Shown: positions 20,420-30,242, numbered from the stretch's first letter. The stretch: 64,000 nt of DNA from Shewanella jiangmenensis (GCF_018596335.1 NZ_JAHEPS010000005.1:1-64000), one strand, 5' to 3'. Notes: generated from the sequence alone by a model not told the origin. Numbers and translations: made by a program.

Positions 20420-21781
20420 ATGCTTAATGCCGGCTTTCAGGCCAAAAAACTCATTCAGCTGGCGGCCCCGGTGCTGATAGCTCAGGTCACCCAAACCATG
20501 ATGGGCTTTATCGACACCGTTATGGCTGGTCGGGTCAGCGCGGTGGATATGGCCGCCGTTGCCGTGGGCACCAGTTTGTGGTTGCCGGCACTGTTATTTG
20601 TGCAGGGGCTTTTGATGGCCTTTACCCCGGTGTTTTCGCAGCTGCACGGCGGCGGCGATGAATCGGCTATCCGGCCGCTCGTGTATCAAGCTGCCTATAT
20701 TGCCATAATTGGCTCGGTGGCGGTGATGATCTTCCTCGGACTTACGCCGCATATTCTGGACATGATGCAGCTAGAGAGCGACTTAAAGCGCATTTCTGAG
20801 CAATACCTGCTCGCCTTTTTGTGGGGCGTACCGGCCTTTATGCTTTATCAGGTGCTGCGTGGCATGAGTGAGGGCATATCCTACACCCTGCCTACCATGG
20901 TGATTGGTTTTGTCGGCCTTGCGGTCAACATTCCCGCCAACTACATCTTTATTTACGGGCATTTTGGTATGCCAGCCATGGGCGGCGCTGGTTGCGGCCT
21001 TGCCACGGCGCTGGTGTTCTGGGCCATGTTGATTGCGATGCTGATTTATGTGGCGCTGCATAAAAAGTTTGCGGCCATGTCGCCCTTTGGCAAGTTTTTC
21101 GCGCCCAAAATCAGCACCATGTGGGAGATGAGTAAGCTTGGTTTTCCCATCGCAATGGCGCTGTTTTTTGAAGTGAGTCTGTTTGCCATTATTGCGCTGC
21201 TGCTGGCGCCCCTGGGTGCCAATGTGGTGGCCGGACATCAAATTGCGCTCAATTTTTCATCCATTGTGTTTATGCTGCCGCTGTCTATCGGCATTGCGGT
21301 GTCTATCCGCATTGGCTATTACCTTGGTCGCGATCAGCATGATGTCGCCGCTCAGGTCGCCAAAGTGGGGTTGATCATGGCCCTGGGGATTGCCTCGGTC
21401 ACGGCGGTGCTGACAGTGGTATTTCGCGAGCAGATTGCGCTTTTATACAACTCAAGCCCGGCGGTGGTGACCCTTGCCTCCAGTTTGATGCTGATGGCGG
21501 CGCTGTATCAGTTATCGGATTCGGTGCAGGTTGTAGCTGCAGGCGCCCTTCGCGGCTACAAAGACACCCGCAGCGCCTTTTATATTTCGCTGGTGTCGTA
21601 CTGGGCTATAGGCATGACCCTTGGCTATACCCTCGCCTACACTGACGTTCTGGTGCCGGCCATGGGTGCCCACGGGTTCTGGACCGGGCTTATTGCCGGA
21701 CTTACAGTCGCTGCGGCACTGTTCGCCATTCGTCTCAAGTACATTCAAAAGCACGGCGCCGGCTTTGAGATGATCCACTGA
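20420..21781 (+). CDS. norM: MATE-family multidrug efflux pump NorM
   Basis: This 453-residue inner-membrane protein has 12 predicted segments and the MATE start (LIQLAAPVLIAQVTQTMMGFIDTVMAGR, abridged). NorM/MdtK pumps cationic drugs and fluoroquinolones out against Na+ or H+. I start at MLNAGFQAKK; a longer frame from 20138 only mirrors ribC on the other strand. A weak AAGG is upstream. Confidence 0.92.
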   Translation: MLNAGFQAKKLIQLAAPVLIAQVTQTMMGFIDTVMAGRVSAVDMAAVAVGTSLWLPALLFVQGLLMAFTPVFSQLHGGGDESAIRPLVYQAAYIAIIGSVAVMIFLGLTPHILDMMQLESDLKRISEQYLLAFLWGVPAFMLYQVLRGMSEGISYTLPTMVIGFVGLAVNIPANYIFIYGHFGMPAMGGAGCGLATALVFWAMLIAMLIYVALHKKFAAMSPFGKFFAPKISTMWEMSKLGFPIAMALFFEVSLFAIIALLLAPLGANVVAGHQIALNFSSIVFMLPLSIGIAVSIRIGYYLGRDQHDVAAQVAKVGLIMALGIASVTAVLTVVFREQIALLYNSSPAVVTLASSLMLMAALYQLSDSVQVVAAGALRGYKDTRSAFYISLVSYWAIGMTLGYTLAYTDVLVPAMGAHGFWTGLIAGLTVAAALFAIRLKYIQKHGAGFEMIH

Positions 21782-21856
21782 TGGCTAGTTTTCGCCTTCA
21801 ATGCCAGTCAGTTGCGCAGCAATTCACCATTTGAGGCGAAAACGGCATTTTTTTAC

Positions 21857-21886
21857 TTGCATGGCAGCGTATCGGGCACTTAATAT
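21857..21886 (+). promoter_or_regulatory. Promoter of the tRNA-Val pair
   Basis: TTGCAT (21857-21862), an 18-base spacer and TAATAT (21881-21886) are followed by a GC-rich discriminator (AGCGCTCG), as in stringently controlled stable RNA promoters. Confidence 0.6.
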
Positions 21887-21930
21887 AGCGCTCGTTCGCT
21901 GCCTGACCTGTTCAGCAAGCTAACATCAGT

Positions 21931-22007
21931 GCACCCGTAGCTCAGTTGGTTAGAGCACTACCTTGACATGGTAGGGGTCGGTGGTTCGAGTCCACTCGGG
22001 TGTACCA
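21931..22007 (+). tRNA. tRNA-Val (GAC)
   Basis: This 77-base cloverleaf has an encoded CCA and anticodon GAC in the loop TTGACAT. The acceptor stem GCACCCG / CGGGTGT pairs fully only with a G1-U72 wobble. Four bases separate it from the next tRNA. Confidence 0.97.
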
Positions 22008-22011
22008 AAAT

Positions 22012-22088
22012 GCGCTCTTAGCTCAGTTGGTTAGAGCACCACCTTGACATGGTGGGGGTCGGTGGTTCGAGTCCACTAGAGCGCACCA
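22012..22088 (+). tRNA. tRNA-Val (GAC), second copy
   Basis: This 77-base gene has anticodon GAC and encoded CCA. It matches its neighbour except for the acceptor stem (GCGCTCT / AGAGCGC, fully paired) and one anticodon-stem pair, where both partners changed together. Confidence 0.97.
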
Positions 22089-22091
22089 TTC

Positions 22092-22117
22092 AAACCTGCA
22101 TCAAGCAGGTTTTTTTG
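22092..22117 (+). terminator. Terminator of the tRNA-Val operon
   Basis: AAACCTGC / GCAGGTTT with an ATCAA loop and a run of T. Confidence 0.85.
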
Positions 22118-22233
22118 TACCTGAATTTTGCTCACCAATCTGTATTAAGTTCATCATTTCATGATATTTCGCAAGTGAAGCTCGCCGCCGCTTAGGCTAG
22201 ACTGTGGTCATTGTTTCAAAGGATGAACCAGTC

Positions 22234-24966
22234 ATGAGCCAGCGTACCCTCCACACCCTGTTCAAACCGAGCTCGATTGCCATTATAGGCGCATCCAATG
22301 GTGCCAAACGCGCGGGCAACGTGGTGATGAAAAACCTGCTCTCCGGTGGTTTTGCCGGCCCCATTATGCCGGTAACCCCCAAGTATCAGGCCGTGATGGG
22401 TGTGCTTGCCTACCCAAGCATTGAAGCGCTGCCAATCAAACCGGATCTGGCCATTATCTGCACCCGCGCCGCCCGGGTGCCAGGCATAGTTGAAACCCTG
22501 GCCCAGTTTGGCTGCAAGGTCGCCATTATCATTTCATCCGGCATGGCCCACGAACTCGACAGTGACGGGCGCAATCTGCTTGAACTGACTCTTGCCAACG
22601 CCAAACGTTATGGCATGCGCATTCTTGGCCCCAACAGCTTAGGCATGATGCTGCCCAATATCGGCCTGAACGCAAGCCTTGCCCACACCCAGGCACAGGG
22701 CGGCAAGATTGCCTTTGTCAGCCAGTCGGCAGCGGTATGCACCACGGTACTCGACTGGGCCAACAACAAAGGCATTGGCTTTTCCTCGTTTATTTCCCTT
22801 GGGGATTCGGGTGATATCGACTTTGACGAGCTGCTCGACTTTCTTGGCCGCGACGGGCGCACCAGCGCCATTATGCTGTACATGGACTCTATCCATGAGA
22901 AACGCCACTTCCTCTCGGCAGCAAGGGCGGCATCCCGTAATAAGCCCATTCTGGTGATCAAATCCGGTCGCAGCCGTGAAGGCGCGGGCGCCGCGAGGCT
23001 GCACACCGGCGGCGTCAGTGGCAGCGATGCCGTGTACGAGGCGGCCTTTCGGCGCGCAGGTATGCTGAGGGTTAATGATTTGATTGAGCTTTTTGCCGCG
23101 CTTGAGAGCCTCAATCATGGCAACGAACTGAAGGGCGAGCGCCTTGGCATTATCAGTAATGGCGGCGGCCCGGCGGTGCTCGCTGTCGATGAACTCATAA
23201 CCCGCGGCGGCAAATTGGCTGAGCTTTCTCCCGATACAGTCGATAAACTCAATCGGGTATTGCCGCCGACCTGGTCCGGGCAAAACCCTATCGACATCAT
23301 TGGCGATGCGGGCCCTAAGCGTTACGTCGATGCGCTCAATATTTTGATGGACAGCGGCGATGTGGATGCGATTTTGGTGCTGCACTCGCCATCTGCCCTT
23401 GGCGAAAGCGAAGACATCGCCGATGCGCTGAGCGAAGCCATTAAAAAGCATCCGCACCAGAGTAAGCTTAATATTCTCACCAACTGGAGCGGTGAAGACT
23501 CGGCATACCGCGCCCGCAAACGTTTTACCAAGGCCGGGGTCTCTACCTACCGCACCCCAGAAGGCGCCGTAGGAGCCTTTATGCACATGGTTGAGTACCG
23601 GCGCAACCAAAAACTGCTGCAGGAAGTGCCTCAGTCGGTCACCGATAAGGTGCCGCAGGATGCGGTGCGCGCAAGGCTTGCCATTCAAAGTGCACTCGCC
23701 AAAGGCAAAACCGTGCTCGAAACCCACGAAGCCAGTGCCATTTTAAGCGCCTACGGGCTTAATTCCATCGACACCTGGTTTGCCAAAGATGCCGATGATG
23801 CGATTACCATTGCGCATAATGTGGGCTTTCCGGTTGCCCTTAAAATTCAGTCACCGGATATTTTGCATAAATCCGACGTGCACGGGGTGATGCTTAACCT
23901 CGCCAGTGACGATGAAATCCGCCACGCCGCCCAGGCCATGATGCAGCGGGTGCATCAGTCCAACCCCGAAGCGCGCATCGAAGGCTTGATAGTGCAGCGG
24001 ATGGCCTTAACAGCCGGCGCGCAGGAGCTCAGGGTCGCAGTAATAAGCGACCCGGTATTTGGCCCTGCTATTTGTTTGGGTGAAGGCGGCTCTGAGTGGA
24101 ACCCGACCCGGGACGCCGCCGTTGCCCTGCCGCCACTTAACATGGCGCTGGCGCGCTATATGGTCATTCAGGCGCTTAAAACCGGCAAGCTTCGCGACCG
24201 CCATCTGCCGGCTGGGCTTGATATGCAGGCGCTATGCTCCATGCTGACCCAGCTGTCGCACCTTGTTATCGACTGCCCACAAATTCAGGCGCTGGATTTG
24301 AACCCCGTGCTTGCTGCCGGTGAAAAAATCACTGTGCTTGATATCAACCTGCGCCTGGATCCAGCCAGCACCGACAACAGCAATCGCCTTGCCATCATGC
24401 CCTACCCCAAGGAGCTTGAAGAAACCGCGACGCTTCGCAATGGTCTGGAAGTCAAATTAAGGCCCATACTGCCGGAGGACGAGCCCAAGCATCTGGCGTT
24501 TGATAACTCACTCTCCGATGAAGACAGGTACAAGCGCTACTTTGGCGCCCGTCAGCGCATGACCCACGAAGAAATGGCCGTATTGACCCAGATTGACTAC
24601 GCCCGCGAGATGGCTTTTATCGGCACAGCGCTCGATGACAAAGGCGAAGAATATACCCTCGGCGCCGTGCGGGCCTCGATTGACCCGGATAACACCGAGG
24701 CCGAGTTTGCCATGGCAGTCAGGAGCGATCATCAGGGGCTGGGGCTGGGTAAACTGCTGCTTGAAAAGCTAATCCGTTACTACCTTGGCAACGAAACCCC
24801 GGTGCTCACCGGCTTTACCATGATTGAAAACCGCAACATGGCCAATCTGGCGCGAAGCCTTGGGTTTACTGTTACCTTCGACATGGAAGAGCATCTCATC
24901 AAAATGCACATGGATTTGAATGGGATCAGAGAGTCAGGATTGCCGTTTGCGCCGCCAGAAAATTGA
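22234..24966 (+). CDS. patZ: Protein lysine acetyltransferase PatZ (NDP-forming acyl-CoA synthetase-like + GNAT)
   Basis: This protein of 910 residues has, in order, a CoA-binding Rossmann domain (IAIIGASNG, GNVVMKNLL), a succinyl-CoA ligase-like domain, an ATP-grasp domain (about 490-710) and a C-terminal GNAT domain with the acetyl-CoA loop (SDHQGLGLGKLLLEKLI). The architecture is that of PatZ/Pat/YfiQ, which acetylates and inactivates acetyl-CoA synthetase and other targets. ATG at 22234 with AAAGGA upstream; a GTG ten codons earlier is possible. In E. coli patZ lies between tapT and pssA; here those two are 20 kb away. Confidence 0.9.
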   Translation: MSQRTLHTLFKPSSIAIIGASNGAKRAGNVVMKNLLSGGFAGPIMPVTPKYQAVMGVLAYPSIEALPIKPDLAIICTRAARVPGIVETLAQFGCKVAIIISSGMAHELDSDGRNLLELTLANAKRYGMRILGPNSLGMMLPNIGLNASLAHTQAQGGKIAFVSQSAAVCTTVLDWANNKGIGFSSFISLGDSGDIDFDELLDFLGRDGRTSAIMLYMDSIHEKRHFLSAARAASRNKPILVIKSGRSREGAGAARLHTGGVSGSDAVYEAAFRRAGMLRVNDLIELFAALESLNHGNELKGERLGIISNGGGPAVLAVDELITRGGKLAELSPDTVDKLNRVLPPTWSGQNPIDIIGDAGPKRYVDALNILMDSGDVDAILVLHSPSALGESEDIADALSEAIKKHPHQSKLNILTNWSGEDSAYRARKRFTKAGVSTYRTPEGAVGAFMHMVEYRRNQKLLQEVPQSVTDKVPQDAVRARLAIQSALAKGKTVLETHEASAILSAYGLNSIDTWFAKDADDAITIAHNVGFPVALKIQSPDILHKSDVHGVMLNLASDDEIRHAAQAMMQRVHQSNPEARIEGLIVQRMALTAGAQELRVAVISDPVFGPAICLGEGGSEWNPTRDAAVALPPLNMALARYMVIQALKTGKLRDRHLPAGLDMQALCSMLTQLSHLVIDCPQIQALDLNPVLAAGEKITVLDINLRLDPASTDNSNRLAIMPYPKELEETATLRNGLEVKLRPILPEDEPKHLAFDNSLSDEDRYKRYFGARQRMTHEEMAVLTQIDYAREMAFIGTALDDKGEEYTLGAVRASIDPDNTEAEFAMAVRSDHQGLGLGKLLLEKLIRYYLGNETPVLTGFTMIENRNMANLARSLGFTVTFDMEEHLIKMHMDLNGIRESGLPFAPPEN

Positions 24967-24986
24967 TGGAGGCCGGTTTAACATCT

Positions 24987-25012
24987 GGCTGAAAGGACTG
25001 GCTGAAACGACT
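24987..25012. repeat. 13-bp direct repeat after patZ
   Basis: GGCTGAAAGGACT (24987-24999) is followed by GGCTGAAACGACT (25000-25012) and a partial third copy. Confidence 0.7.
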
Positions 25013-25078
25013 GGCTCCGGCTGTTATCATATTGGGCCGCATCGCATCAGGCTTTGACTTTAACTCTTTGATTTAAGA

Positions 25079-25148
25079 GCTGTGATTTTAAAGCTCTGAT
25101 TTCAAAGCTGTGATTTCAAAACTGTGATTTCAAAGCTGTGATTACACA
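25079..25148. repeat. 14-bp tandem repeat, 5 copies
   Basis: Units of GCTGTGATTTCAAA run head to tail at 25079, 25093, 25107, 25121 and 25135, with one to four changes each, and a decayed copy upstream. The array ends ten bases before the stop codon of the diguanylate cyclase. Confidence 0.85.
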
Positions 25149-25157
25149 AGGCTTTGC

Positions 25158-26189
25158 TCAAACGACGCTGCGCACCTGATTGCGGCCGGCGTGCTTGGCG
25201 TCATAGAGCGCCCTGTCGGCGCGATCAAACAGCGCTTCTGGGTCTTCCTGCGGCCGGGACTGGGCAACACCAATCGATACTGTGACCGAGCCCACCTCCT
25301 GCTGCTCTTTGCCGAGGGTCAGCTTTTTATTGGCAATGCGGCTTCGCAGCGATTCGGCCACCAGCATGGCGTTTTCCAGCAGGGTGTTTTTTAAGATCAC
25401 CACAAACTCTTCCCCGCCGAAACGGGCGATAAAATCATCGCCCTTGACGCCCATTTTGAGCTGGTGGGCCACGTAAACCAGCACCTTATCACCGGTGCTG
25501 TGGCCCCAGCGGTCGTTAAACTGTTTGAAATGGTCGATATCAACCATCAGCAGCGAGCAGCCATAGGTCTCAAGGGATTGTACCTTGGTCAGATTGTCTT
25601 CAAAGGCACGGCGGTTATAAAGCCCGGTCAGCTTGTCGGTAATGGACACCACAGATAATTCGTTGATTTCGCTTCGAAGACTGTCGAGCTCATCGTTCAT
25701 GCTTTTAAGGGAGTCGTTGATGGTGGCGTTCTCGGCAATCACCTTGTCGACTTCCACCAGCACCCCTTCCACCAGCCGGTGCAGGGTGTCAGTATCCTGG
25801 GTGATGTGGATTTGATGACCAAATTCTTCCATGCTGTGCTGAAAGTGTGCTGAACCCTTGGACAACTGACTGATTTTATTCAAAAGTCCATTAATCAGCA
25901 GCCGGGTTTCCAGCTGTACATTTTCCAGCACTTCCGGCGCGTTGTTTTGAATGAAATTGTTGTAAAGCCCGAGGCACACATCGGCACTGAAGGCCACGCC
26001 ATTGGCTATCAGCGCATCGATGGCGTTAACAAGGGCTCTGTCGTCCGCCCTGAAATACCCATACCAAACGGCGTAGTTTTGCGGTGTCACCGGTATACCC
26101 AGCGCCGTCATCTGAGGCACGGCCTTACGTAAAATGCGTGCCGATTCTTCCATGTATTTGCCCGTCTGTGCTGCCACTGTCGTTGTCAC
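25158..26189 (-). CDS. Diguanylate cyclase (GGDEF)
   Basis: This 343-residue protein (GTG start with GGGGAG eight bases upstream) should make cyclic di-GMP. The N-terminal part (about 1-95, TPQNYAVWYGYFRADD) is a helical domain I know only as a frequent partner of Shewanella GGDEF proteins. A coiled coil follows (about 150-178), then the GGDEF domain with active site GGEEF (258-262). The usual inhibitory RxxD five residues upstream reads KGDD, so product inhibition may be weak. No membrane segment. A longer frame to 26327 exists without ribosome site. Confidence 0.85.
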   Translation of the reverse strand: MTTTVAAQTGKYMEESARILRKAVPQMTALGIPVTPQNYAVWYGYFRADDRALVNAIDALIANGVAFSADVCLGLYNNFIQNNAPEVLENVQLETRLLINGLLNKISQLSKGSAHFQHSMEEFGHQIHITQDTDTLHRLVEGVLVEVDKVIAENATINDSLKSMNDELDSLRSEINELSVVSITDKLTGLYNRRAFEDNLTKVQSLETYGCSLLMVDIDHFKQFNDRWGHSTGDKVLVYVAHQLKMGVKGDDFIARFGGEEFVVILKNTLLENAMLVAESLRSRIANKKLTLGKEQQEVGSVTVSIGVAQSRPQEDPEALFDRADRALYDAKHAGRNQVRSVV

Positions 26190-26314
26190 GCTGAAATCTC
26201 CCCGGCTCCCCCAAAATTGTTGACGCACGGCGCTCAAAAATCCAGACATCAGCGTAAAAACAACCCATTCTGACTCAACTCCGCAATGACGGCTGCCAAT
26301 GGCGTTGCCCTCAG

Positions 26315-26366
26315 CCGAGTTAGGCATCCGAGTTAGGCAGTCGGGTTACGCAGTCGAGTTAGGCCG
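26315..26366. repeat. 13-bp tandem repeat, 4 copies
   Basis: Units of the form TCGAGTTAGGCAG at 26315, 26328, 26341 and 26354. It lies between eptA and the cyclase, just after the eptA stop in transcript order. Confidence 0.8.
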
Positions 26367-26390
26367 TCGAATAAGTAAGGTGGCATTTTG

Positions 26391-27998
26391 TTAACGACGA
26401 CAGGCGGCAAAAATGTCCTGGGCCTCGCGGTACACTTCTGTCTTTACCTGCATCAGCCCAAGCAAACTGTCGAACAGATTATCGTGGGACAAAGGGCCAT
26501 TGATGTTTTGTAAACAGTCACTGTTTATGCGGTTTTCATCGGCAAAACTTGCCGACAGCCACACAAGCCAGGGCACACTGATTTGCTCTTTGGGCGCCAG
26601 CGCATAAGGCGCGCCGTGCAGGTACAAGCCCTTTTCACCCAGTGACTCGCCGTGATCTGAGATATACATCATGGCCGTGTCGGCTTTGTCATTGATGGCA
26701 CTCAGTTTTTCAATCACGCTCGCCATAATGTAATCGGTGTAGCGGATGGTGTTGTCATAGGTGTTGACCAGCGCCTCGTTGCTGCAGTTTTGAATATCGC
26801 TGCGGGGGCAATCCGGTACATAGGCCTTGTGGGCCTCGGGGTAACGCTCGAAATAGGTCGGGCCATGGCTGCCCATCACGTGCAGCACTATCAGGGTATT
26901 TTTCCTGATGGGTTTGGAGAGTATTTCATCGAGACGCGCAAGCAGGATTTCATCAAAGCAGGACGTACCGCTGCAAAGCGCCGGATCGGCATTAAGGTTA
27001 ATTGTTTCATTGGGGATCCGGTCACAAACCCCTTTACAGCCGCTGTCGTTATCAAGCCAAAGCAGCTCAACACCGGCGTGGGAGAGCACATCCATCACCG
27101 AGTCCTGGGCATAGGCGCGGGCCGAGTCGTAATTATCGCGATCCATTCGGGAAAACATGCACGGCAGCGACTGCGCGGTAGCTGTGCCGCAGCTTTCAAC
27201 GTCTTTTAGCACAATGGGCTGGTAGCCTTTACTGTGGGCATTGGTGTCGCGGCCATAGCCATAATATTCATAATTCATCGAGCGGGCAGTTTCGCCGACG
27301 ATAAGCACGGTGAAGGTTGGCTTTTGATTGGTGTCGGTAAGCGCCTGTGTAGCATCGAGGCCAAGTTGCTGATATTCAAGCGGGGTTTCAAGGTAGCGCT
27401 GATTGACGTACTTGGCCGCGGCGCCGATATAGTAAGTCGGCACTATCAGCTGTTTCATGTCGTCGTTGTTGCGGCCAAAGGACACCAGATCCTGATAATA
27501 CACCGCCATAATGGCGCCGGCGCCAAGCAGCATCGCCAGCATAAACCCGAGCTTATGCCCAAGCTCCCGCCAAATGCTGCGGTATTCAATATCGGCTTTG
27601 TAAATTAACACCGCCGGCAGCCCCCCAAGCAGTGCAAGCCCGATAACCGACTCAAGGTTGAAGTACATCGACGCTTCGGCGCTGTTGGTTTCAAAGATGT
27701 TTTCCATCATGGCGCGGTCGAACACTATGCCGTACCTGTACATGGCAAACACCACCGCCGCCGAGATTAACGTCAGCAGCATAAAGAAGGGTTTGACCAC
27801 ATATTTAACTGAAAACAGCGAAAAGATAAGTGCCAGTAAGCACACCAGCAGCACAGGCAAGGCAGCCACAAACAGCCAGTTGATATCACTCAGGGCATCA
27901 AAGCCCTGTTTTGCCCTTAAATAGAGTGGAAAGTTGAGCACGAGTCCAAAATAAAGCGCGACAAAAAAAGTAAATTTGTTCAGTGACATGGATTTCAA
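26391..27998 (-). CDS. eptA: Phosphoethanolamine-lipid A transferase, EptA family
   Basis: This 535-residue protein has five N-terminal membrane segments and a periplasmic sulfatase-fold domain. Metal-site VGETARS (Glu236), the acceptor Thr272 in CGTATAQSLPCMFS and DHGESLGEKG are conserved. It moves phosphoethanolamine from phosphatidylethanolamine to lipid A, lowering surface charge and polymyxin binding. Cysteines in pairs suggest disulfides. Start at TTG 27998 fits an AGGGGA six bases upstream; ATG at 27989 is possible. Confidence 0.88.
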   Translation of the reverse strand: MKSMSLNKFTFFVALYFGLVLNFPLYLRAKQGFDALSDINWLFVAALPVLLVCLLALIFSLFSVKYVVKPFFMLLTLISAAVVFAMYRYGIVFDRAMMENIFETNSAEASMYFNLESVIGLALLGGLPAVLIYKADIEYRSIWRELGHKLGFMLAMLLGAGAIMAVYYQDLVSFGRNNDDMKQLIVPTYYIGAAAKYVNQRYLETPLEYQQLGLDATQALTDTNQKPTFTVLIVGETARSMNYEYYGYGRDTNAHSKGYQPIVLKDVESCGTATAQSLPCMFSRMDRDNYDSARAYAQDSVMDVLSHAGVELLWLDNDSGCKGVCDRIPNETINLNADPALCSGTSCFDEILLARLDEILSKPIRKNTLIVLHVMGSHGPTYFERYPEAHKAYVPDCPRSDIQNCSNEALVNTYDNTIRYTDYIMASVIEKLSAINDKADTAMMYISDHGESLGEKGLYLHGAPYALAPKEQISVPWLVWLSASFADENRINSDCLQNINGPLSHDNLFDSLLGLMQVKTEVYREAQDIFAACRR

Positions 27999-28087
27999 AT
28001 CATTTCCCCTGCTGATTAACCATGTAATGGCTGGGCTTATTGTAGTTATGAGATTCGCAAGTCCAACAAAAGTTTCAGCGGCGTAAC

Positions 28088-28127
28088 AAAAAAGCCACCG
28101 TACTTCACAATAAAGTGCGGTGGCTTG
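28088..28127 (-). terminator. Terminator of the S9 peptidase gene
   Basis: AAGCCACCG-ACTT / AAGT-CGGTGGCTT long hairpin; on the minus strand it ends in six T. Confidence 0.85.
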
Positions 28128-28148
28128 GCAGGCAATAGCCTGAATGAA

Positions 28149-30242
28149 TTAGGGTTTAAGCTGTTTCAGCAGATATGCATAAGCCAGACTGTTGAGCTCT
28201 GCGGTTTGCTTGTTATCCGCAGCGCCCGCATGACCGCCTTCCATATTTTCGAAATACAGCACTTCAATGCCCATGTCTTCCATTTTCGCTACCATCTTAC
28301 GGGCGTGGCCCGGGTGGACGCGATCGTCACGGGTAGAGGTGGTGAAAAACACCTTGGGATACCGGGTGTCCTTTTTCAGGTTATGGTATGGCGAGAAGGT
28401 TTTGATGTATTCCCACTCAGCAGGCACGTCCGGATTACCGTATTCACCCATCCAGCTTGCGCCGGCAAGGAGCTTGTTAAAACGCTTCATGTCCAGCAAT
28501 GGCACCTGACAGATAACGGCATTGTAGAGATCCGGTCTGCGGGTAAAGGCAGCGCCCATCAGAAGGCCACCGTTACTGCCGCCCTGAATACCGAGATGCT
28601 TGGGCGAGGTGATCTTACGCTTAATCAGATCTTCAGCAATGGCCTCAAAGTCCTCATAGGCCTTGTGACGATTTTGCTTCAGTGCCGCCTGGTGCCAGCG
28701 CGGGCCATACTCACCGCCGCCGCGGATATTGGCCAGCACGTAAACGCCGCCCTGTTCCAGCCAGTTTTTACCTGTGGTGGCTGAATAGGTTGGGCGCAGT
28801 GACACTTCAAAGCCGCCGTAGCCGTACAGCAGAGTCGGGTTTTTGCCATCAAGTTTGATGTCTTTGGCCATCACCGCAAAGTAAGGCACCTGAGTGCCAT
28901 CTTTGCTGGTGGCAAAGAATTGCTTGGCTTCAAAGCGTGAGGCATCAAACTGCTCTGGCATGGCTTTGAGCTTGTCGCGCTTAAGGGAGCCCGCATCCAC
29001 CCGGTACAGGGTCGATGGCTCAAGGAAGCTGGTGTAGGTCACGAACAAATCGTCACGGTCGCGGGCGCTGTCAACCACGCTGATGCTGCCGTTGCTCGGG
29101 AAATCAATGTTCTGCGCCGTCCAGTTGCCGTTTGCATCTTTTTGATAGCGTACCAGCTTGCTCTTGACGTCTTCGAGCCAGTTCACCAATACCGCCTGAC
29201 GGGTAAAGGCAACCTGACTGATGGATGAGCGCTCATCGCCTTTGACAAACAAGCGGAAGTCCGGCTTGCCTGCCACCAGGGCATCGGCCTTGGTGGCCAC
29301 AATCGCACCCTGCGGGAAGGTGGTTTCGCCTACTTTAAGCTCGCTTTTGAGCTCAATGAATACCTCGCCCTGGAAGTAGCCTTTGATTTCGGCATCTTTT
29401 GGCAGTGGCAGATCGATAAGTTTGCCATCAACCCAGGCGCGGTAGCTTGCTTCGTAGAAGGTTTCAGCTTCGCTCACCAGCGCCAGCGGGGTTTTATCAT
29501 CCCACATCACAAAACCGGAGGCGGCCACCGAGGCCTTGTTGCCTTCGTACACAGGCTTGGCTTTGGCAAGCGGCGTGCCGCGCTGCCATACCTTGACTAC
29601 CCTTGGGTAACCTGAATCGGTCCAGCTGCTGCCTTCGGCAAACTCGGTGCCGACAAACACGGTGTTTTCGTCTATCCAGCTGACGCTGGACTTGGCTTCA
29701 GCGAGGAAAAAGCCCTGCTCGCTTGCCGGGATAAATTTAAGGGTGGAGAGATCGAATTCACGCACTTCCACCGCATCGGCGCCGCCGCGGGACAGTGACA
29801 CCAGGCAGCGCACGTTCTTCGGATACTGGCAATCCATGCCCTTGAATACCCAGTTCACGCCTTCAGCTTTACCGAGCGCGTCGATATCCAGCACAGTTTC
29901 CCACTTAGGGCTGTCTTTAAGGTATTCAGCTTCGGTGGTACGGCGGTAAATACCGCGCGGATTGGCTTCGTCTTTCCAGAAGTTGTACAGGTGATCGCCA
30001 ACGCGGGACGCATAAGGAATGCGCGCCTTGTCGTTTAAGATATCCAGCGCGTTATCAACCAGGGCATTGTAGCCGGGAACGGCCTTAAGCTCCTTCAGCG
30101 AGCGCTCGTTCTGCTGGTTTACCCAGGCAAGCGCCTTCTCGCCTTCAACATCTTCGAGCCATAAAAAGGGATCGTCGCTTTCTGCTGCAACGTTAAAGGC
30201 CAGCAAAGAGGCTGCGCCAAGGGTGAGTATCCGTTTATTCAT
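28149..30242 (-). CDS. Prolyl oligopeptidase family S9 peptidase, exported
   Basis: This 697-residue protein starts with a signal peptide (MNKRILTLGAASLLAFNVAA, cut before ESDD). An N-terminal beta-propeller is followed by an alpha/beta-hydrolase domain with the nucleophile in GGSNGG (about residue 555), an Asp in TRDDRVHPGHA and the His in GGHAG near the end. It should cleave short proline-containing peptides in the periplasm. AAGGA precedes the ATG. It stands alone with its own terminator. Confidence 0.9.
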   Translation of the reverse strand: MNKRILTLGAASLLAFNVAAESDDPFLWLEDVEGEKALAWVNQQNERSLKELKAVPGYNALVDNALDILNDKARIPYASRVGDHLYNFWKDEANPRGIYRRTTEAEYLKDSPKWETVLDIDALGKAEGVNWVFKGMDCQYPKNVRCLVSLSRGGADAVEVREFDLSTLKFIPASEQGFFLAEAKSSVSWIDENTVFVGTEFAEGSSWTDSGYPRVVKVWQRGTPLAKAKPVYEGNKASVAASGFVMWDDKTPLALVSEAETFYEASYRAWVDGKLIDLPLPKDAEIKGYFQGEVFIELKSELKVGETTFPQGAIVATKADALVAGKPDFRLFVKGDERSSISQVAFTRQAVLVNWLEDVKSKLVRYQKDANGNWTAQNIDFPSNGSISVVDSARDRDDLFVTYTSFLEPSTLYRVDAGSLKRDKLKAMPEQFDASRFEAKQFFATSKDGTQVPYFAVMAKDIKLDGKNPTLLYGYGGFEVSLRPTYSATTGKNWLEQGGVYVLANIRGGGEYGPRWHQAALKQNRHKAYEDFEAIAEDLIKRKITSPKHLGIQGGSNGGLLMGAAFTRRPDLYNAVICQVPLLDMKRFNKLLAGASWMGEYGNPDVPAEWEYIKTFSPYHNLKKDTRYPKVFFTTSTRDDRVHPGHARKMVAKMEDMGIEVLYFENMEGGHAGAADNKQTAELNSLAYAYLLKQLKP

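Noticed and set aside
22639-23727. A 362-codon open frame antisense to patZ
   Set aside because: Wholly inside patZ; composition explained by the sense frame.
25079-25148. CRISPR array
   Set aside because: Repeat units adjoin directly with no unique spacers; the same holds for the other tandem arrays.
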